From Microbacterium sp. Leaf159 (GTDB lineage Bacteria > Actinomycetota > Actinomycetes > Actinomycetales > Microbacteriaceae), in contig NZ_LMOU01000001.1 of the NCBI RefSeq assembly GCF_001423615.1, positions 1,869,770 to 1,933,769 of the forward strand: a stretch of DNA of 64,000 bases, given 5' to 3'. Positions 49,639 through 60,500 of the stretch are shown piece after piece (position 1 is the first letter of the stretch; each line of letters begins with the position of its first letter). Both the position numbers and the translations under genes were made by a program. The notes beneath the pieces are model-generated. The model was given only the letters and a program-made list of their open reading frames with translations. It had not been told where the DNA came from and made no database searches.

Positions 49639-52193
49639 GTCTGTCCTCCTGATGCCTTCCGGTCGCCGAGCGAACCGGTCATTCCGAGCGTACCGAGCAC
49701 GGGCCGAAGCCCGAAGGAGCGGAGGCCGCCCGCTGACCGCACCCGGCCGATGAACGATGTCGGCCGCACGCGCTTGACGAGGCGATGCCACCATCTGCCG
49801 TCGTGCGCGAGCTCGGCACGTTCCGCGTCGACGATCTCCCACGCGGCACTCGCGTCGTCCTTCGTCGGCGGATGCTCGGCGAACACCGCGCGGTCGACGA
49901 GCGCCGCCAGGCGATCCGACGCCTCGCGGTCGGTCGACAGCGCACGCTGGGTGCGCGTGCCCTGGGTATCCATCTCGACATCGTGGTCGGCGTACACGTC
50001 GACGAGCTCCTCCCATGCACCGGTGAGCCGCACCTCAGGGTCCGCCGCCGTGCGACGGGCCCTGGCGCGATACCTCTTGGCGAGCACGAGGACGAGGAAC
50101 GGCAGCGCCAGCAGCACGAGTCCGAGCACGCTCAGACCGACCGCCCGCAGGATCGGCAAGAGGATCGCCAGAAGCTCCGACTGCGGCTCCTCGAGCGGGG
50201 GCGCATCGTTGTTCGAGTCGCTCTGCGCCTGGGGAGGATCCAGCGCCTCCGAGCGAGGCTGCTCGGGGACGGTCGGATGCTCGGGCAGCTGCTCGCCCTC
50301 CGTGATGGAGCTGGGCAGCATCGCATACTGCGGCGTCGTGTCGACCGGCATCCAGTCGGCGCCGGAGGCGCGTACCTCGACCCAGGCGCTCATGTTCGCC
50401 CCCGTGCACGTCTCGGTGCACGCGGGGATCCCCGGCACCTCCTCGGCCGCGGCGAGGCGCGTGCCGATCACGACGCGGGACTCGAGGCCCCAGTGCTCGG
50501 CGAGAAGCGCCGCAGCCACCGAGAACTGCTCGTCGTCGCCGACCGCAGAGACGAGCAGTTCGGGTGCGGCATCCGCTCCCGCCCGTCGCTCCTGCTCGAC
50601 CATGTCGGTGAAGAGCTCCTCGACGCGAGCGGCGGAGTGACCGGCGTAGCTCGGTGCGAACGCGTACCCCTCGGACTCCTTGAGCGAGGCGATCCAGCCG
50701 GCCGCCGCTTCGTCGTCGAGCAGGGCGTGGCTGAGGTATCCGCGGGCGCGCAGACGGTCGATGATCTCGAGGTAGCCCGCCCCCGTGCGGGGCTGCTCCT
50801 GCATCTCGGCCCACTCGACGAGCGTCGGGTATCGATCGGTGTCGAGGTTCGACGCCCCGCCCTGCAGTGCGGTGATGTCGCCCTGGTCACCGGGGGCATC
50901 CGCGAGAACCGTGTAGCGGTCGCCGGGGATGAGTCCCTCATCGCCCGTGGAGGTCTCGGCGATCGTGATCGCCGTGTCGCCGCCCTCGTTCACGTGGAAT
51001 CCGTCGGCGAGCGCGTCCGCACGGGTGCCGGAGAACGCCGGCGCCTCCGCGAGACCGGCAGGCGAGGGCACCCAGATGCCCCGGTAGGCGTCGCCGATGG
51101 TGATGTCGAGGGAGACCCGCCCGGCCGCGGGGAGCGCCGTGCGCGGGAGCCGACTGAACCGGTCGTCCGGGTCGATGTGGAAGTCCTCGCCGTCATAGGA
51201 GTCGAGGGTGACGAGGCGGATGCGGTCGACCGCACCGGGGTCGCCCTGCACCCGCAGGACGGTCTCGTCGAGTGTGCCGCCCGCGAACCACGAGCGATAG
51301 GCGCTGAGCGGGCTCGCCTGCTGCTGCACGACGATCATCGGTTCGACCTCGTCGCGCAGCACCGAACGGTCCGACCATCCGGCAGCCGCCGGGGCGATCG
51401 CGAATCCGGCGACGAGTGCGACGACCGCGAGCGCTGCCGACAGGAGATGCCGACGCACGGTCAGCCACACCGGGGTGGCCCGGCGAGAGATGTTGGCGGC
51501 GGCGACCGTGCGCAGCGCCTGGGCACGCTGCAGGCGGGCACGACCGACCAGCCAGACGAGGGAGGCGACGAAGAGGGCGACGCCGATCAGCCACTCCCGG
51601 GGAGCCGGAAGCGCCACGCCGAGGATCGAGACGGGCGAGGTGGTGCCGCTCACCCCGAAGGCGATGCCGAACACGCTCATCGCCGTCACGACAGGGACGG
51701 CGATCGTGGCGCGGCGTCCGTTCTCGAGCACGAGGAGGGTCGCGACGAACGCGCCGAAAAGCATCACGACGAGGAACGGGATGAGCACGGCCTGGTACTC
51801 GCCGAGCGGCGGGTTGAGCGTCAGCATCTGCTTCCACCCGAGCACGACACCGAGCACCGCATCGCGGAGGCCGCCGATGAAGGCGGGGACCGACGAGAGC
51901 GCCGAGGGGATCGCGAGCGGCACCGAGACCACGAGGTACGTGCCGACCGCCGCGAGGGCGCCGATCAGCATCCCCCAGCGCAGCAGTCGCGTGAGCACGG
52001 CGACGGCCATGCCGAGCAGACCGCCGACGAGACCGACGGCCAGGGCGCGCGGCGATTCGTATACGGGCCAGACCGCCGCGGTCGCGAGGCCGACACCGAC
52101 CAGCACGTAGCCGAGCGACCAGAAGGTGAGGGCCGAGAGGGCGAATGACCGTCGAGACCTGGCCACGCCGCGCTTGGCTCCTGCCGCGCTCAT
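49635..52193 (-). CDS. DUF3488/transglutaminase-like membrane protein, catalytic residues missing
   Basis: 852 aa. Six N-terminal membrane helices (about 20-230), a transglutaminase-like extracellular domain (about 240-620), a seventh helix (about 690-712) and a cytoplasmic DUF4129-like tail. This is the TgpA plan, usually next to MoxR and DUF58 as here. Where the nucleophile motif should read G-x-C-x-(H/Q/E)-(F/Y)-(A/S), the sequence is G-D-D-E-Q-F-S (about 553); where H-A-W-V-E should be it is S-A-W-V-E (about 603). The D of D-T-T-P remains. It is probably not an enzyme. The final residues (L-G-T-L-G-M-T-G-S-L-G-D-R-K) come from the 43-nt repeat. Confidence 0.85.
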   Translation of the reverse strand: MSAAGAKRGVARSRRSFALSALTFWSLGYVLVGVGLATAAVWPVYESPRALAVGLVGGLLGMAVAVLTRLLRWGMLIGALAAVGTYLVVSVPLAIPSALSSVPAFIGGLRDAVLGVVLGWKQMLTLNPPLGEYQAVLIPFLVVMLFGAFVATLLVLENGRRATIAVPVVTAMSVFGIAFGVSGTTSPVSILGVALPAPREWLIGVALFVASLVWLVGRARLQRAQALRTVAAANISRRATPVWLTVRRHLLSAALAVVALVAGFAIAPAAAGWSDRSVLRDEVEPMIVVQQQASPLSAYRSWFAGGTLDETVLRVQGDPGAVDRIRLVTLDSYDGEDFHIDPDDRFSRLPRTALPAAGRVSLDITIGDAYRGIWVPSPAGLAEAPAFSGTRADALADGFHVNEGGDTAITIAETSTGDEGLIPGDRYTVLADAPGDQGDITALQGGASNLDTDRYPTLVEWAEMQEQPRTGAGYLEIIDRLRARGYLSHALLDDEAAAGWIASLKESEGYAFAPSYAGHSAARVEELFTDMVEQERRAGADAAPELLVSAVGDDEQFSVAAALLAEHWGLESRVVIGTRLAAAEEVPGIPACTETCTGANMSAWVEVRASGADWMPVDTTPQYAMLPSSITEGEQLPEHPTVPEQPRSEALDPPQAQSDSNNDAPPLEEPQSELLAILLPILRAVGLSVLGLVLLALPFLVLVLAKRYRARARRTAADPEVRLTGAWEELVDVYADHDVEMDTQGTRTQRALSTDREASDRLAALVDRAVFAEHPPTKDDASAAWEIVDAERAELAHDGRWWHRLVKRVRPTSFIGRVRSAGGLRSFGLRPVLGTLGMTGSLGDRKASGGQT
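49656..49698. repeat. 43-nt dispersed repeat, copy B
   Basis: Same sequence as 46967-47009 except for one A/T difference, same orientation. Here it is translated as the C-terminus of the transglutaminase-like protein and ends just before the ribosome-binding site of the next gene. Confidence 0.9.
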
Positions 52194-53560
52194 CGGAGGG
52201 CTCCGCGCGCAAGCATCTGCGGCAGGTCGCCGAGAGCCCCGAGGGTCATGACCGCGAGCTCGCGCGCCGTGCGCATCGTGGGCTGCTCGCCGAGTTCGCT
52301 GCGCACGGCGACGGCCTCGACCGCGGCGGGCAGCTTGACGGCGGCGAGTCGGAGGCGGTCGAGCGGCATCCGCGAGCCCGTGAGCAGGAACCCGATCGAG
52401 AGGTCCGGATACGACTGCACGGTGAGGGCGGTGACCGCCTCGAGACGCATGACCCGGTCGGCCGCGTCGATGGTCGACGTGGCATCGAGCAGCGCTTTGG
52501 GGGTCACGGTCGGCAGCGTGCGGATCGAGAGCACCTCGGCGCGGCTGTGCTCGGGGATCTCGTTGCTCACCGAGAAGAGCACGTCGCGGCCGTCTCGGAC
52601 GCCCTGCAGTGCCAGGGATGCCGCAGCGCTGACCGTGTTCTCGAACTCGTCGTCGCTCTCGTACGACTCGGCGTCGAGGTCGAGGATGATCGCGATGCGG
52701 GCGTGCCGCGACTCCTCGTACTGGCGCACCATGAGCTTGCCGGTCTTGGCGGTCGACTTCCAGTGAACGTGGCGCTGCGAGTCGCCGACGACGTACTCGC
52801 GCACCGCGTGGAACGAGAGGTCGGCGTCGACCAGGACCGAACTCGGGGTGCCCTCGAGGTCGCGGATGAGGCCCGCACTGGTGCTGGGAAGACGCACGGT
52901 GACCGGATGCACGTGGATGCGCTGCACGTCGGGCCAGCGGAGCTCGCGACGGAGGATGCCGATCGGGTCGCCGCGGGTGATGGTCATGGGGCCGACGTCG
53001 ATGACACCACGGCGGTGAGCGGCGATCGTGAGCTGCTCGCGGTGATGGGAGCCGGGGCGCAGCAACGGGACGTGCGCCTCGACCAGCCCCTCCCCCACGG
53101 GGACGTCGACGACACCGGGGAGCGAGAGGTGCTCGCCGTTGTTGCGGACGTCGAGGGTGGCCCCGATCTCCGCTCCGGCCACCACGCGGTCACGGTCGAG
53201 CGTGAGGTCGATCCGGTAGTCGTGGGTGCCGAGGATGAACGGGACGCAGGCGACCAGCAGCACCAGAGCGATCGCGGCCACGGCCCAGGCCTCGACCCAG
53301 CCGAACAGCAGCCCGGCGAGGAGACCGAGAACGAGCGCCACGGCCACCAGCATCCCTGCCGCCGTGACCGTCTCGCGCACCCAGGCGACGGATGCGCGCG
53401 CCGCGCGCCCCGTGTTGCGAGCCGCACGACGAACGCCGAACACCGCGCCGCGGACGGGGCCCCGGCGCGTGCGGTCGTAGCGCGTGACCGTCGACGTGCG
53501 CGTCGACGTGCTCGTGCCCGCCGTCGTGCGCGTCAGACGGGACTCGGTGCTGAAGCTCAC
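52190..53560 (-). CDS. DUF58 domain protein
   Basis: 456 aa. Two close N-terminal membrane helices (about 78-125), then beta-rich segments and the DUF58 core with D-P-I-G-I-L-R (about 193) and R-E-Y-V-V-G-D-S-Q-R-H-V-H-W-K-S-T-A-K-T (about 255), followed by a vWA-like region with I-I-L-D-L-D-A-E. DUF58 proteins act with MoxR ATPases. It overlaps both neighbours by 4 nt (ATGA), which fixes the MoxR-DUF58-transglutaminase order. Confidence 0.9.
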   Translation of the reverse strand: MSFSTESRLTRTTAGTSTSTRTSTVTRYDRTRRGPVRGAVFGVRRAARNTGRAARASVAWVRETVTAAGMLVAVALVLGLLAGLLFGWVEAWAVAAIALVLLVACVPFILGTHDYRIDLTLDRDRVVAGAEIGATLDVRNNGEHLSLPGVVDVPVGEGLVEAHVPLLRPGSHHREQLTIAAHRRGVIDVGPMTITRGDPIGILRRELRWPDVQRIHVHPVTVRLPSTSAGLIRDLEGTPSSVLVDADLSFHAVREYVVGDSQRHVHWKSTAKTGKLMVRQYEESRHARIAIILDLDAESYESDDEFENTVSAAASLALQGVRDGRDVLFSVSNEIPEHSRAEVLSIRTLPTVTPKALLDATSTIDAADRVMRLEAVTALTVQSYPDLSIGFLLTGSRMPLDRLRLAAVKLPAAVEAVAVRSELGEQPTMRTARELAVMTLGALGDLPQMLARGALR

Positions 53561-54546
53561 GCAGTGCCGTTCTCGCGCGGGGGCTCGACGTCGAGGAGGA
53601 TCTGGCCGACGATGGCGACGGCGGTGACGCCGTCGAACTCGGCCTCGGGCTCGAGCACGAGACGGTGGGCGAGCGCCACGACCGCGAGTTCGCGCACGTC
53701 GTCGGGCGTGACGAAGGTGCGGCCGCTCTTGGCGGCCCAGGTCATCACGAGGCGCGAGAGCGCGATCGCGCCTCGCACGCTCGCGCCGAGGCGGACCTCT
53801 GAGGCCCGACGCGTGGCGTCGACGATGCGCATGATGTAGTCGGAGACGAGCGGGTTCACGTACACGCCGCGGGTCATCTCGGCCATCGTGAGGATGGTGT
53901 CGGTGCCGACGATGCCGTCGAGCACGTGCTTCGGCTGCGCGGCTCCCTGGAGGATGCGCATGGTCGCCGCCTCGTCGGGGTAGCCGATCGATGTCTTGAT
54001 CATGAAACGGTCGAGCTGCGCCTCGGGCAGACGGTAGGTGCCGCCCTGCTCGATGGGGTTCTGCGTCGCCATCACGAGGAACGGCGAGGGCACGGGGCGG
54101 GTGACGCCGTCGACCGTGACCGTTCCCTCTTCCATCACCTCGAGCAGCGAGGACTGCGTCTTCGGGCTCGCGCGGTTGATCTCGTCGGCGAGCACGATGT
54201 TCGCGAAGACGGGGCCGGCGTGGAACTCGAAGGCGCCCTCCTTCTGGTCGTAGACCGTGATGCCCGTCACGTCACCCGGCAGCAGGTCGGGGGTGAACTG
54301 GATGCGGGTGCTCGTGCCGGTCACGGTCTGGGCGATGGCGCGCGCCAGCGCCGTCTTGCCCGTGCCGGGGAAGTCCTCGAGCAGCACGTGTCCCCCGCTG
54401 ACGGCCGCGGCGAGCACCAGCTCGACCACGTGCCGCTTGCCGAGGATCGCCTGCTCGACGTTGCCGGTGAGGATCGAGAAGGTCTCCGCGAACCAGGCGG
54501 CCTGTTCGGGAGCGATGGTCACGGGAGCAGCTGTGGGAGCAGGCAT
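53557..54546 (-). CDS. MoxR-family AAA+ ATPase
   Basis: 329 aa. Walker A G-T-G-K-T near residue 63 after L-E-D-F-P, Walker B L-A-D-E-I-N-R-A, sensor 1 A-T-Q-N-P-I-E and the C-terminal lid with A-S-V-R-G-A. MoxR ATPases act as chaperones that activate partner vWA/DUF58 proteins. The gene lies 45 nt downstream of the Ig-like giant protein gene and is coupled to DUF58. Confidence 0.95.
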   Translation of the reverse strand: MPAPTAAPVTIAPEQAAWFAETFSILTGNVEQAILGKRHVVELVLAAAVSGGHVLLEDFPGTGKTALARAIAQTVTGTSTRIQFTPDLLPGDVTGITVYDQKEGAFEFHAGPVFANIVLADEINRASPKTQSSLLEVMEEGTVTVDGVTRPVPSPFLVMATQNPIEQGGTYRLPEAQLDRFMIKTSIGYPDEAATMRILQGAAQPKHVLDGIVGTDTILTMAEMTRGVYVNPLVSDYIMRIVDATRRASEVRLGASVRGAIALSRLVMTWAAKSGRTFVTPDDVRELAVVALAHRLVLEPEAEFDGVTAVAIVGQILLDVEPPRENGTA

Positions 54547-54591
54547 AAGGAAAGAGTATTCGTTGGTTGTGTGGTGGTCGGGCGACCCGCC

Positions 54592-57500
54592 TCAGGGGCA
54601 GACGCCCGTCACGCGATGGGTGATGGATGACAGGGTCGCGTACGCGCCCTTCCAGATGATCTTCACGTCGAAGGCACCGGGGGTGTCGGTGACGGGCGTG
54701 ACGACCCGGTCATACGACCCGCTGGCCGCTCCCGAGACCGTCACGACGTCGGACTCGCGCGCCGGCATGCACTGCCGGAACTCGACGTCGACGATCGTCG
54801 GCGCGGTCGTCGCAGTGATGTTGACCGTCCCTGAACAGGAGTCCACCTGCTGCGCGTGGCAGGCGCGAGCACGCACCTGGCCGGGAGACGCATCGGCGCT
54901 GAGAGAGAAGTCGTCTCGCCACGCGCCGTACATGTCGTACTTCGCGACGAATCCGTCTTCGACGTTGATGGCCGGGGCCGATGACAGCCCGTACGAGTAC
55001 CGGTCGCCGTTCTTCGACGGCGAGGTCGCCACCGTGTAGGTCGTGTTGCCGCCGGGGCCGTCGACGAAGGTGAAGGTGAACACCGTCGCCGTCGACGACT
55101 CGGCGACGCCGTAGCCGTTCGAGGCGCACGCCTTGACGTTGTAGACCTGGTACGCCTGGAGTCCCTGCAACGACGGCGAGGCGGACTGCACCTCGGCGCC
55201 GGAGACCGAGAGCCGGCCGTTGCCGTCGGCGCTGCAGCTGGCGTTGCCCGAGCGCCACGCGAGGTACACGACGTCGAGGCCCTGGGCGCTGCCGTTGGCC
55301 TGGGCGGCGATGCCGGACACATTGATCGACGTGTTGGATGCTGCGCTCGCGTTGGTCCACGACGGATCGAAGTACGGAGAGCCCGCCACCGTCACCGAGG
55401 TGCGGAACGCGCCTCCCTCGTTGCCGCCCTCGCCGTTCGGCGGCTGGAACTGGCTGATGGGGACGATCGTGAGGTTCTGCGCTCCGGGCGACAGTCCGAT
55501 CTCCACCTGGGTCGTGCCCCCGTTCCGGGGAATCATCTCGCCGGTCTCCTCGATGCGGAAGGCCAGCGCGTCATCCGAGGCGTCGATCGCGAGCGCGACG
55601 ATGCCTCGACTGCGGTCGGAGCCTCCCGGGCGGTAGACCGGCGTCGCGGTCGCGTTCGAGACGACCGGCGCTGCGTACGCCCAGCTCGTCAGGGGCGAGG
55701 TCGTGGCCGACGTGCCGACGGCGTTCACGGCGGCTGCGGTGAAGACGTGCGGCGCTCCGTTGACGAGCCCGTTCACGGTGCAGCGGTAGGAGCCTCCCGC
55801 GGGACTGCACGAGGCGTTCGCCGGCGATCCGTCCTGCATGATGGTCACTCCCGAGACGCTCGGGTGTGCACGTCCGGCCTCGCCGAGGGGTACGTCGAGC
55901 ACCACGGTCGTCCGCGTGAAGCCGACCGTGGTGACGCTCGCGGGCGCCTGCGGGAAGCCCTGCAGGTCGAGCGTCAGGGTTCCTGTTCCGGTGCGTCCCT
56001 GCGCATCCGACACCACGAACGGGATGACGCACTGGCCGCCGGGCGCCTGTCCGCCGCCCGGCCAGCTCGCCGTGAGCGACTTGCTGCCCGACGTCGAGAT
56101 CGAGGCCACGTCGCAGCGCGCTCCTGCGCCGAGCGACATGAGTCGCAGCCCGGAGCCGGGCTTGCCCGCGAACGGGTCGTACTCGCCTGCCACGTCGACC
56201 ACGTCGATCGTGCAGTTCGGGCTCGTGACGATGCACTGCTTCGTGAAGGTGGCCCCTCGCGGAGCATCCGGCGGTGCCGCGCCGACGACGAGACGGACGG
56301 ATGCCGAGGGCTGCCCGTACTGCTCGACTGTGACGCTGATGTTCTCGCTGTTGCCCGGTTTCGCATCGGCGCGGGCCTCGATCGTGAGGGTCTTGCCGTT
56401 GGGCGTCACGATGAAGGCCGAACCGGAGTACACGACCCGGTACACGAGCGAGCCCGCATTGCCCTCGCGGCCACCCTCCCAGGCGGCCATGTTCGCGTAC
56501 ATGTCGATCGTCTCGGTCGCCCCGGGAGCGATCGTGTGCGAGATGGACGAGAGCAGCAGCTGGGGCTCGGCGGGACGGATGCTGATGGGCACGTCGATGT
56601 ACGACCAGCGCTCCTGGCCCTTCAGCCGCACGGGCACGAGGCAGGTGTCCGACCACGGCGCCTCCCTGCCCGCCCGGTAGGTCGCGCCACCGGATCCCTC
56701 CGCGACGCACGATGCAGCCGCACGCTGGGCGCTGAACTGACCGCTGCCGACCTCGACGGCATCCGATGCCGTCAGATCGACGTAATCGCTCACGTCGAAC
56801 GATGCCGCGGCATCCTCGTCGACCACGACGGGCGTGGAGCCGGGCTTGAGCTGGACCTGCATGTCGTCGAAGGCGGGGATGCGCAGGAATCCGTACGCGA
56901 CGACGTCGCGTCCGCCCGACCCCTTGCCCTTGAGCTGGAACGGGACGAGCGCGCCTTCGGCCGGCGCGGTGCCCACGATGCGGTTGCCCTGGACGGTGTA
57001 TCCGGGCTGGTCTCCCCACAGGCTCAGGGTGAGCGAGGACGTGTCTCCCGACGGCCAGCTCACGCGATCCGTCACGACGTCGATGCCGCGGTCCGCGAGG
57101 TCATCGCGGTCCCGTGCGGTGAGGACGGTGTCGGCGACACTCGGCTGATCGGCGACGGAGCCGTCGGTCACCGTGACCACGATCAGGCCCTGCGCGGTGC
57201 TCGAGGTGCGCTTCGACTTGACCGTGTAGAAGTACGAGTTGGTGCCGGCGGTGTCGCCGGCACGCAGCACGACCCGGCCCTCGTCGAGGTCGGTGTCGGA
57301 GTCGATCAGTGCGTTCAGACGGTCGTACAGCGGGTTGCCCTTGACCGGCGGTGCGTTGGGCACGAGCTCGGTGATCTCGAGTTCGCTCTGCGCGGGGTCG
57401 AGGTCGTTCGAACGGGGATCGAGCACGATCGGGGTCTTCGAACCCGCCTCGACGCGCACATAGTCGCTGAAGGTCACGGGAGCGGAGTCGTCGACGTCCG

Positions 57501-60500
57501 CGTCGAGCACTCCGATGCGGACGACACCCGTGCCCTCCTCTCCCTGGGGGTCGCGCACGGTGTACCGGAAGCTGGCCTGGCCGCCCTGGACGCCGGCCGC
57601 GGGGGCCCGGTAGACGATGGACTCGCCGCTCGCCGAGACGGTCGCAGTGCCCGCGCCCTTCTCGGGCTGCTCGATGCCGGTGAGCACCACACGATCGCCG
57701 TCGCTGTCCATCCCGTTCGCCGGGACGCGGAGCGAAACCGTCTGGCCGCTGAGAACCCGACCGGTCAGAGTGGTCGGCGTCGGCGCGCGGTTCGTTCCCG
57801 GGGGCACGACCGTGACCGTCACCGTGCCGTTGTCGGAGAGCGACGGATTGCGCTCGAGCGAGACGGAGTAGGTGAGCCGGTAGGTGCCCGGCGTGGTCGG
57901 CGCGAGGTACCGCAGCGCATTGCGGTCGGCGAAGACGAGTTCGCCGGCCTCGCCGGATCCGGTGACCTCGGGGAGCACGACCAGCGGCTCTCCTCGCGGA
58001 GCGACGTCGTTCGCCGTGACGCTGATGCGGGTGAGGGAGCCGGCGCGCACCGTGATCGCATCCGGGAACACGATCGGGCGGGTGACGGTCGACGGCGGGG
58101 TGAGGAAGACCGTGACGGTGCCCTGCACCGCCGCTCCCGATCCGTCGGCGACGGTCACGGTGGCTCTGCCGATGACTCCGGGCTCGCCGTCTTCGGTCGT
58201 GCCGTTGATGCGGATGCTCTCGTTGCCGACGACCCGCACGTTCAGCTGCGGGGTCGAGCTCACGGCGTCGGACAGCATCAGCACCCGGCCGCTGGTGTTC
58301 TGCACCGCACGCAGCACGTCGACGGTGGTGTCCTCGCCCTCGCGCACAAAGGCGGTCAGGGGCGCCATCGCCAGCCCGGACGACCCGTCGACGGCGGTGA
58401 TGCGGATGACGGCGGACTGCTCGGCCTGCGTCGAGACGTCCTGCGCGGTGTACGTCACGACGTATTGACCGGGTTCTGCGACGGTCAGCTCGACCGTGCC
58501 CGACGCGGCATTCGGCGTGACCTCGAGCCCCTGCGCGGTGGCGGCCGTCTGCACCGCGTCGACCAGTCGGTACGAGCCTGAGCCGCCCGACAGGTGATCG
58601 GAGATGCGGATCGACTGCAGCTCACCCACGCGAGCTGTCAGGGCGACGGGCGATGCCACGAGGGCAGGGCTCCCGGTGACCTGCACGTCGAGGGTCTTCT
58701 CGGCGGTCGCGCCGTGCACGTCCTCGACCACCACGGTGACGGCGATCACCGCATCCGCCGCGTTCGGGTCGGTGTGACGGATGGCCACACGACCGTCCGC
58801 CATCGGGACGACCATCACGGGCGATGACGAGTCGGTCTCGTAGGCGTCGCTGAGCACGAAGGGGTCGCCCTCGGGGTCGACCCAGCCGGAGAGTGCGGAG
58901 ACCACGGTGCTGCCACCGGGGAGGAGCTGAGGGGTCGGCCATTCCTGCTGGCAGGCGTCGACGCCGCACCACACGGGTGCCGAGTTCACGCCCGCGTCGA
59001 CCACGGTCAGAGTCACGGTCGCGGGTGACGACACCGCGGCGCCGTCGGTCACGGCGTAGGTGAACGAGGTCTGACCCGACCCTGCCTTGACGTTGACCAC
59101 CAGCGATTGACCGTTGGCGACGAGAGTCAGGTCGCCGAATGCGGGATCCCCGAGGCCGCCCGCCACAGAGTCGGGGTCGATCGTCAGGACGTCCTTCTTG
59201 TTCGGATCGTGGTCGTTGAGCAGCACCGGGAGGATCACCTGCTCACCGGCGCGGACGCCGAACGCATCGTCGACGGCGACGGGCGGCAGCTGCTCCGCCA
59301 CGTCCTCGACGATGATGGTGCCCTCCTGCTGCTCCGTGTCGTCTTCGATGGCCCACTGCTCGAGCGGAATCAGCACGCCGTCGGGCGCGGTCCAGATGAG
59401 CCCCGTGCCCGTCTCACTCAGCACGGCGCGGTCGCCGTTCTCCTGGAAGACCGGCTCGATCGTCGCGGAGTCGAGCGCCTCGTCCGGGACGCGCAGCGGC
59501 ACGGTCTCGCCGTCGGTCCACAGAGTGCCCGCGCCGGTGTCGAGCCAGGCGGCATAGGTCTGATCGCCCACGACCACGGGTGCTGCCGGAACACCGGTCG
59601 CGTCCGCGACGCGCTCGGACTCTCCGGAGGCGAGATCGACCGACACGAGCCCGTCGGAGTCGGCGATGAACAGGGACTCGCCGGAGGCGGCGCCCTCCTG
59701 CAGGCGAGCGTCGTCGGCGACATCGAGCTCGACGGGCTCGTCTCGGCCCTGGAGCCACAGCTCACCGGACCCCGTCTGCAGCATCGCCCAGCGGTCGCCG
59801 ACGACGGTGACGGACAGCCCCTCCCCCGCGTCAGGAGCCGAGGAGACGGATGCCGGATCGCCGAGGAACCGGTGCTCCTTGATGTCGAACCGGCGCACCG
59901 CGCCCTCATCGGCCGAGTACAGCACGAGCAGGCCCTCGGGCGAGAGCCCGATCGCATCCGCCGTGTAGGTCGGAGGGTCTTCGCCCTCTTCGACCTCGAC
60001 GCCCGCGAACGGGTCGACGAGTGCGGTGGCAGCCCCCGCGTCGAGCGTCGTCACCGAGACCTGACCGGTGTCGGTGCGATAGGCCACGTAGGGACCCGCG
60101 GAGAGGATCTCCCTCGTGCCCGCAGGGGTCGGCTCGGAGGCGAGCGGGGTGCCCGCATCGGACGAGTCGGAGAGAAGGTCGGTCGGGCTGGCGGGATCGA
60201 GATCCCAGCGCTGCCTGTTCCCCTGCGCGTAGAGCACGGCCGCAGAGCCGCTCTGCCAGACGGCCTCGGGATCGTCGACGTTGCGCACCGTGTCGATCTC
60301 GGCGAGTTCGGTGTTCACACGGGCGTACTGGCCGCTGTCGCGCATCACCCAGACCGCGGATTCGAGGCGGGGCACCTCCTGCGACTGGTATCCCTGCGCC
60401 GTGACGGCGAGGGTGACCACGACGGCGAGGGCGGCGACACCCGAGATCGCGGCGATCAGACGGCCTCGCGACCGGGGCTTCGTCTCCGCGCGGTTGCGGT

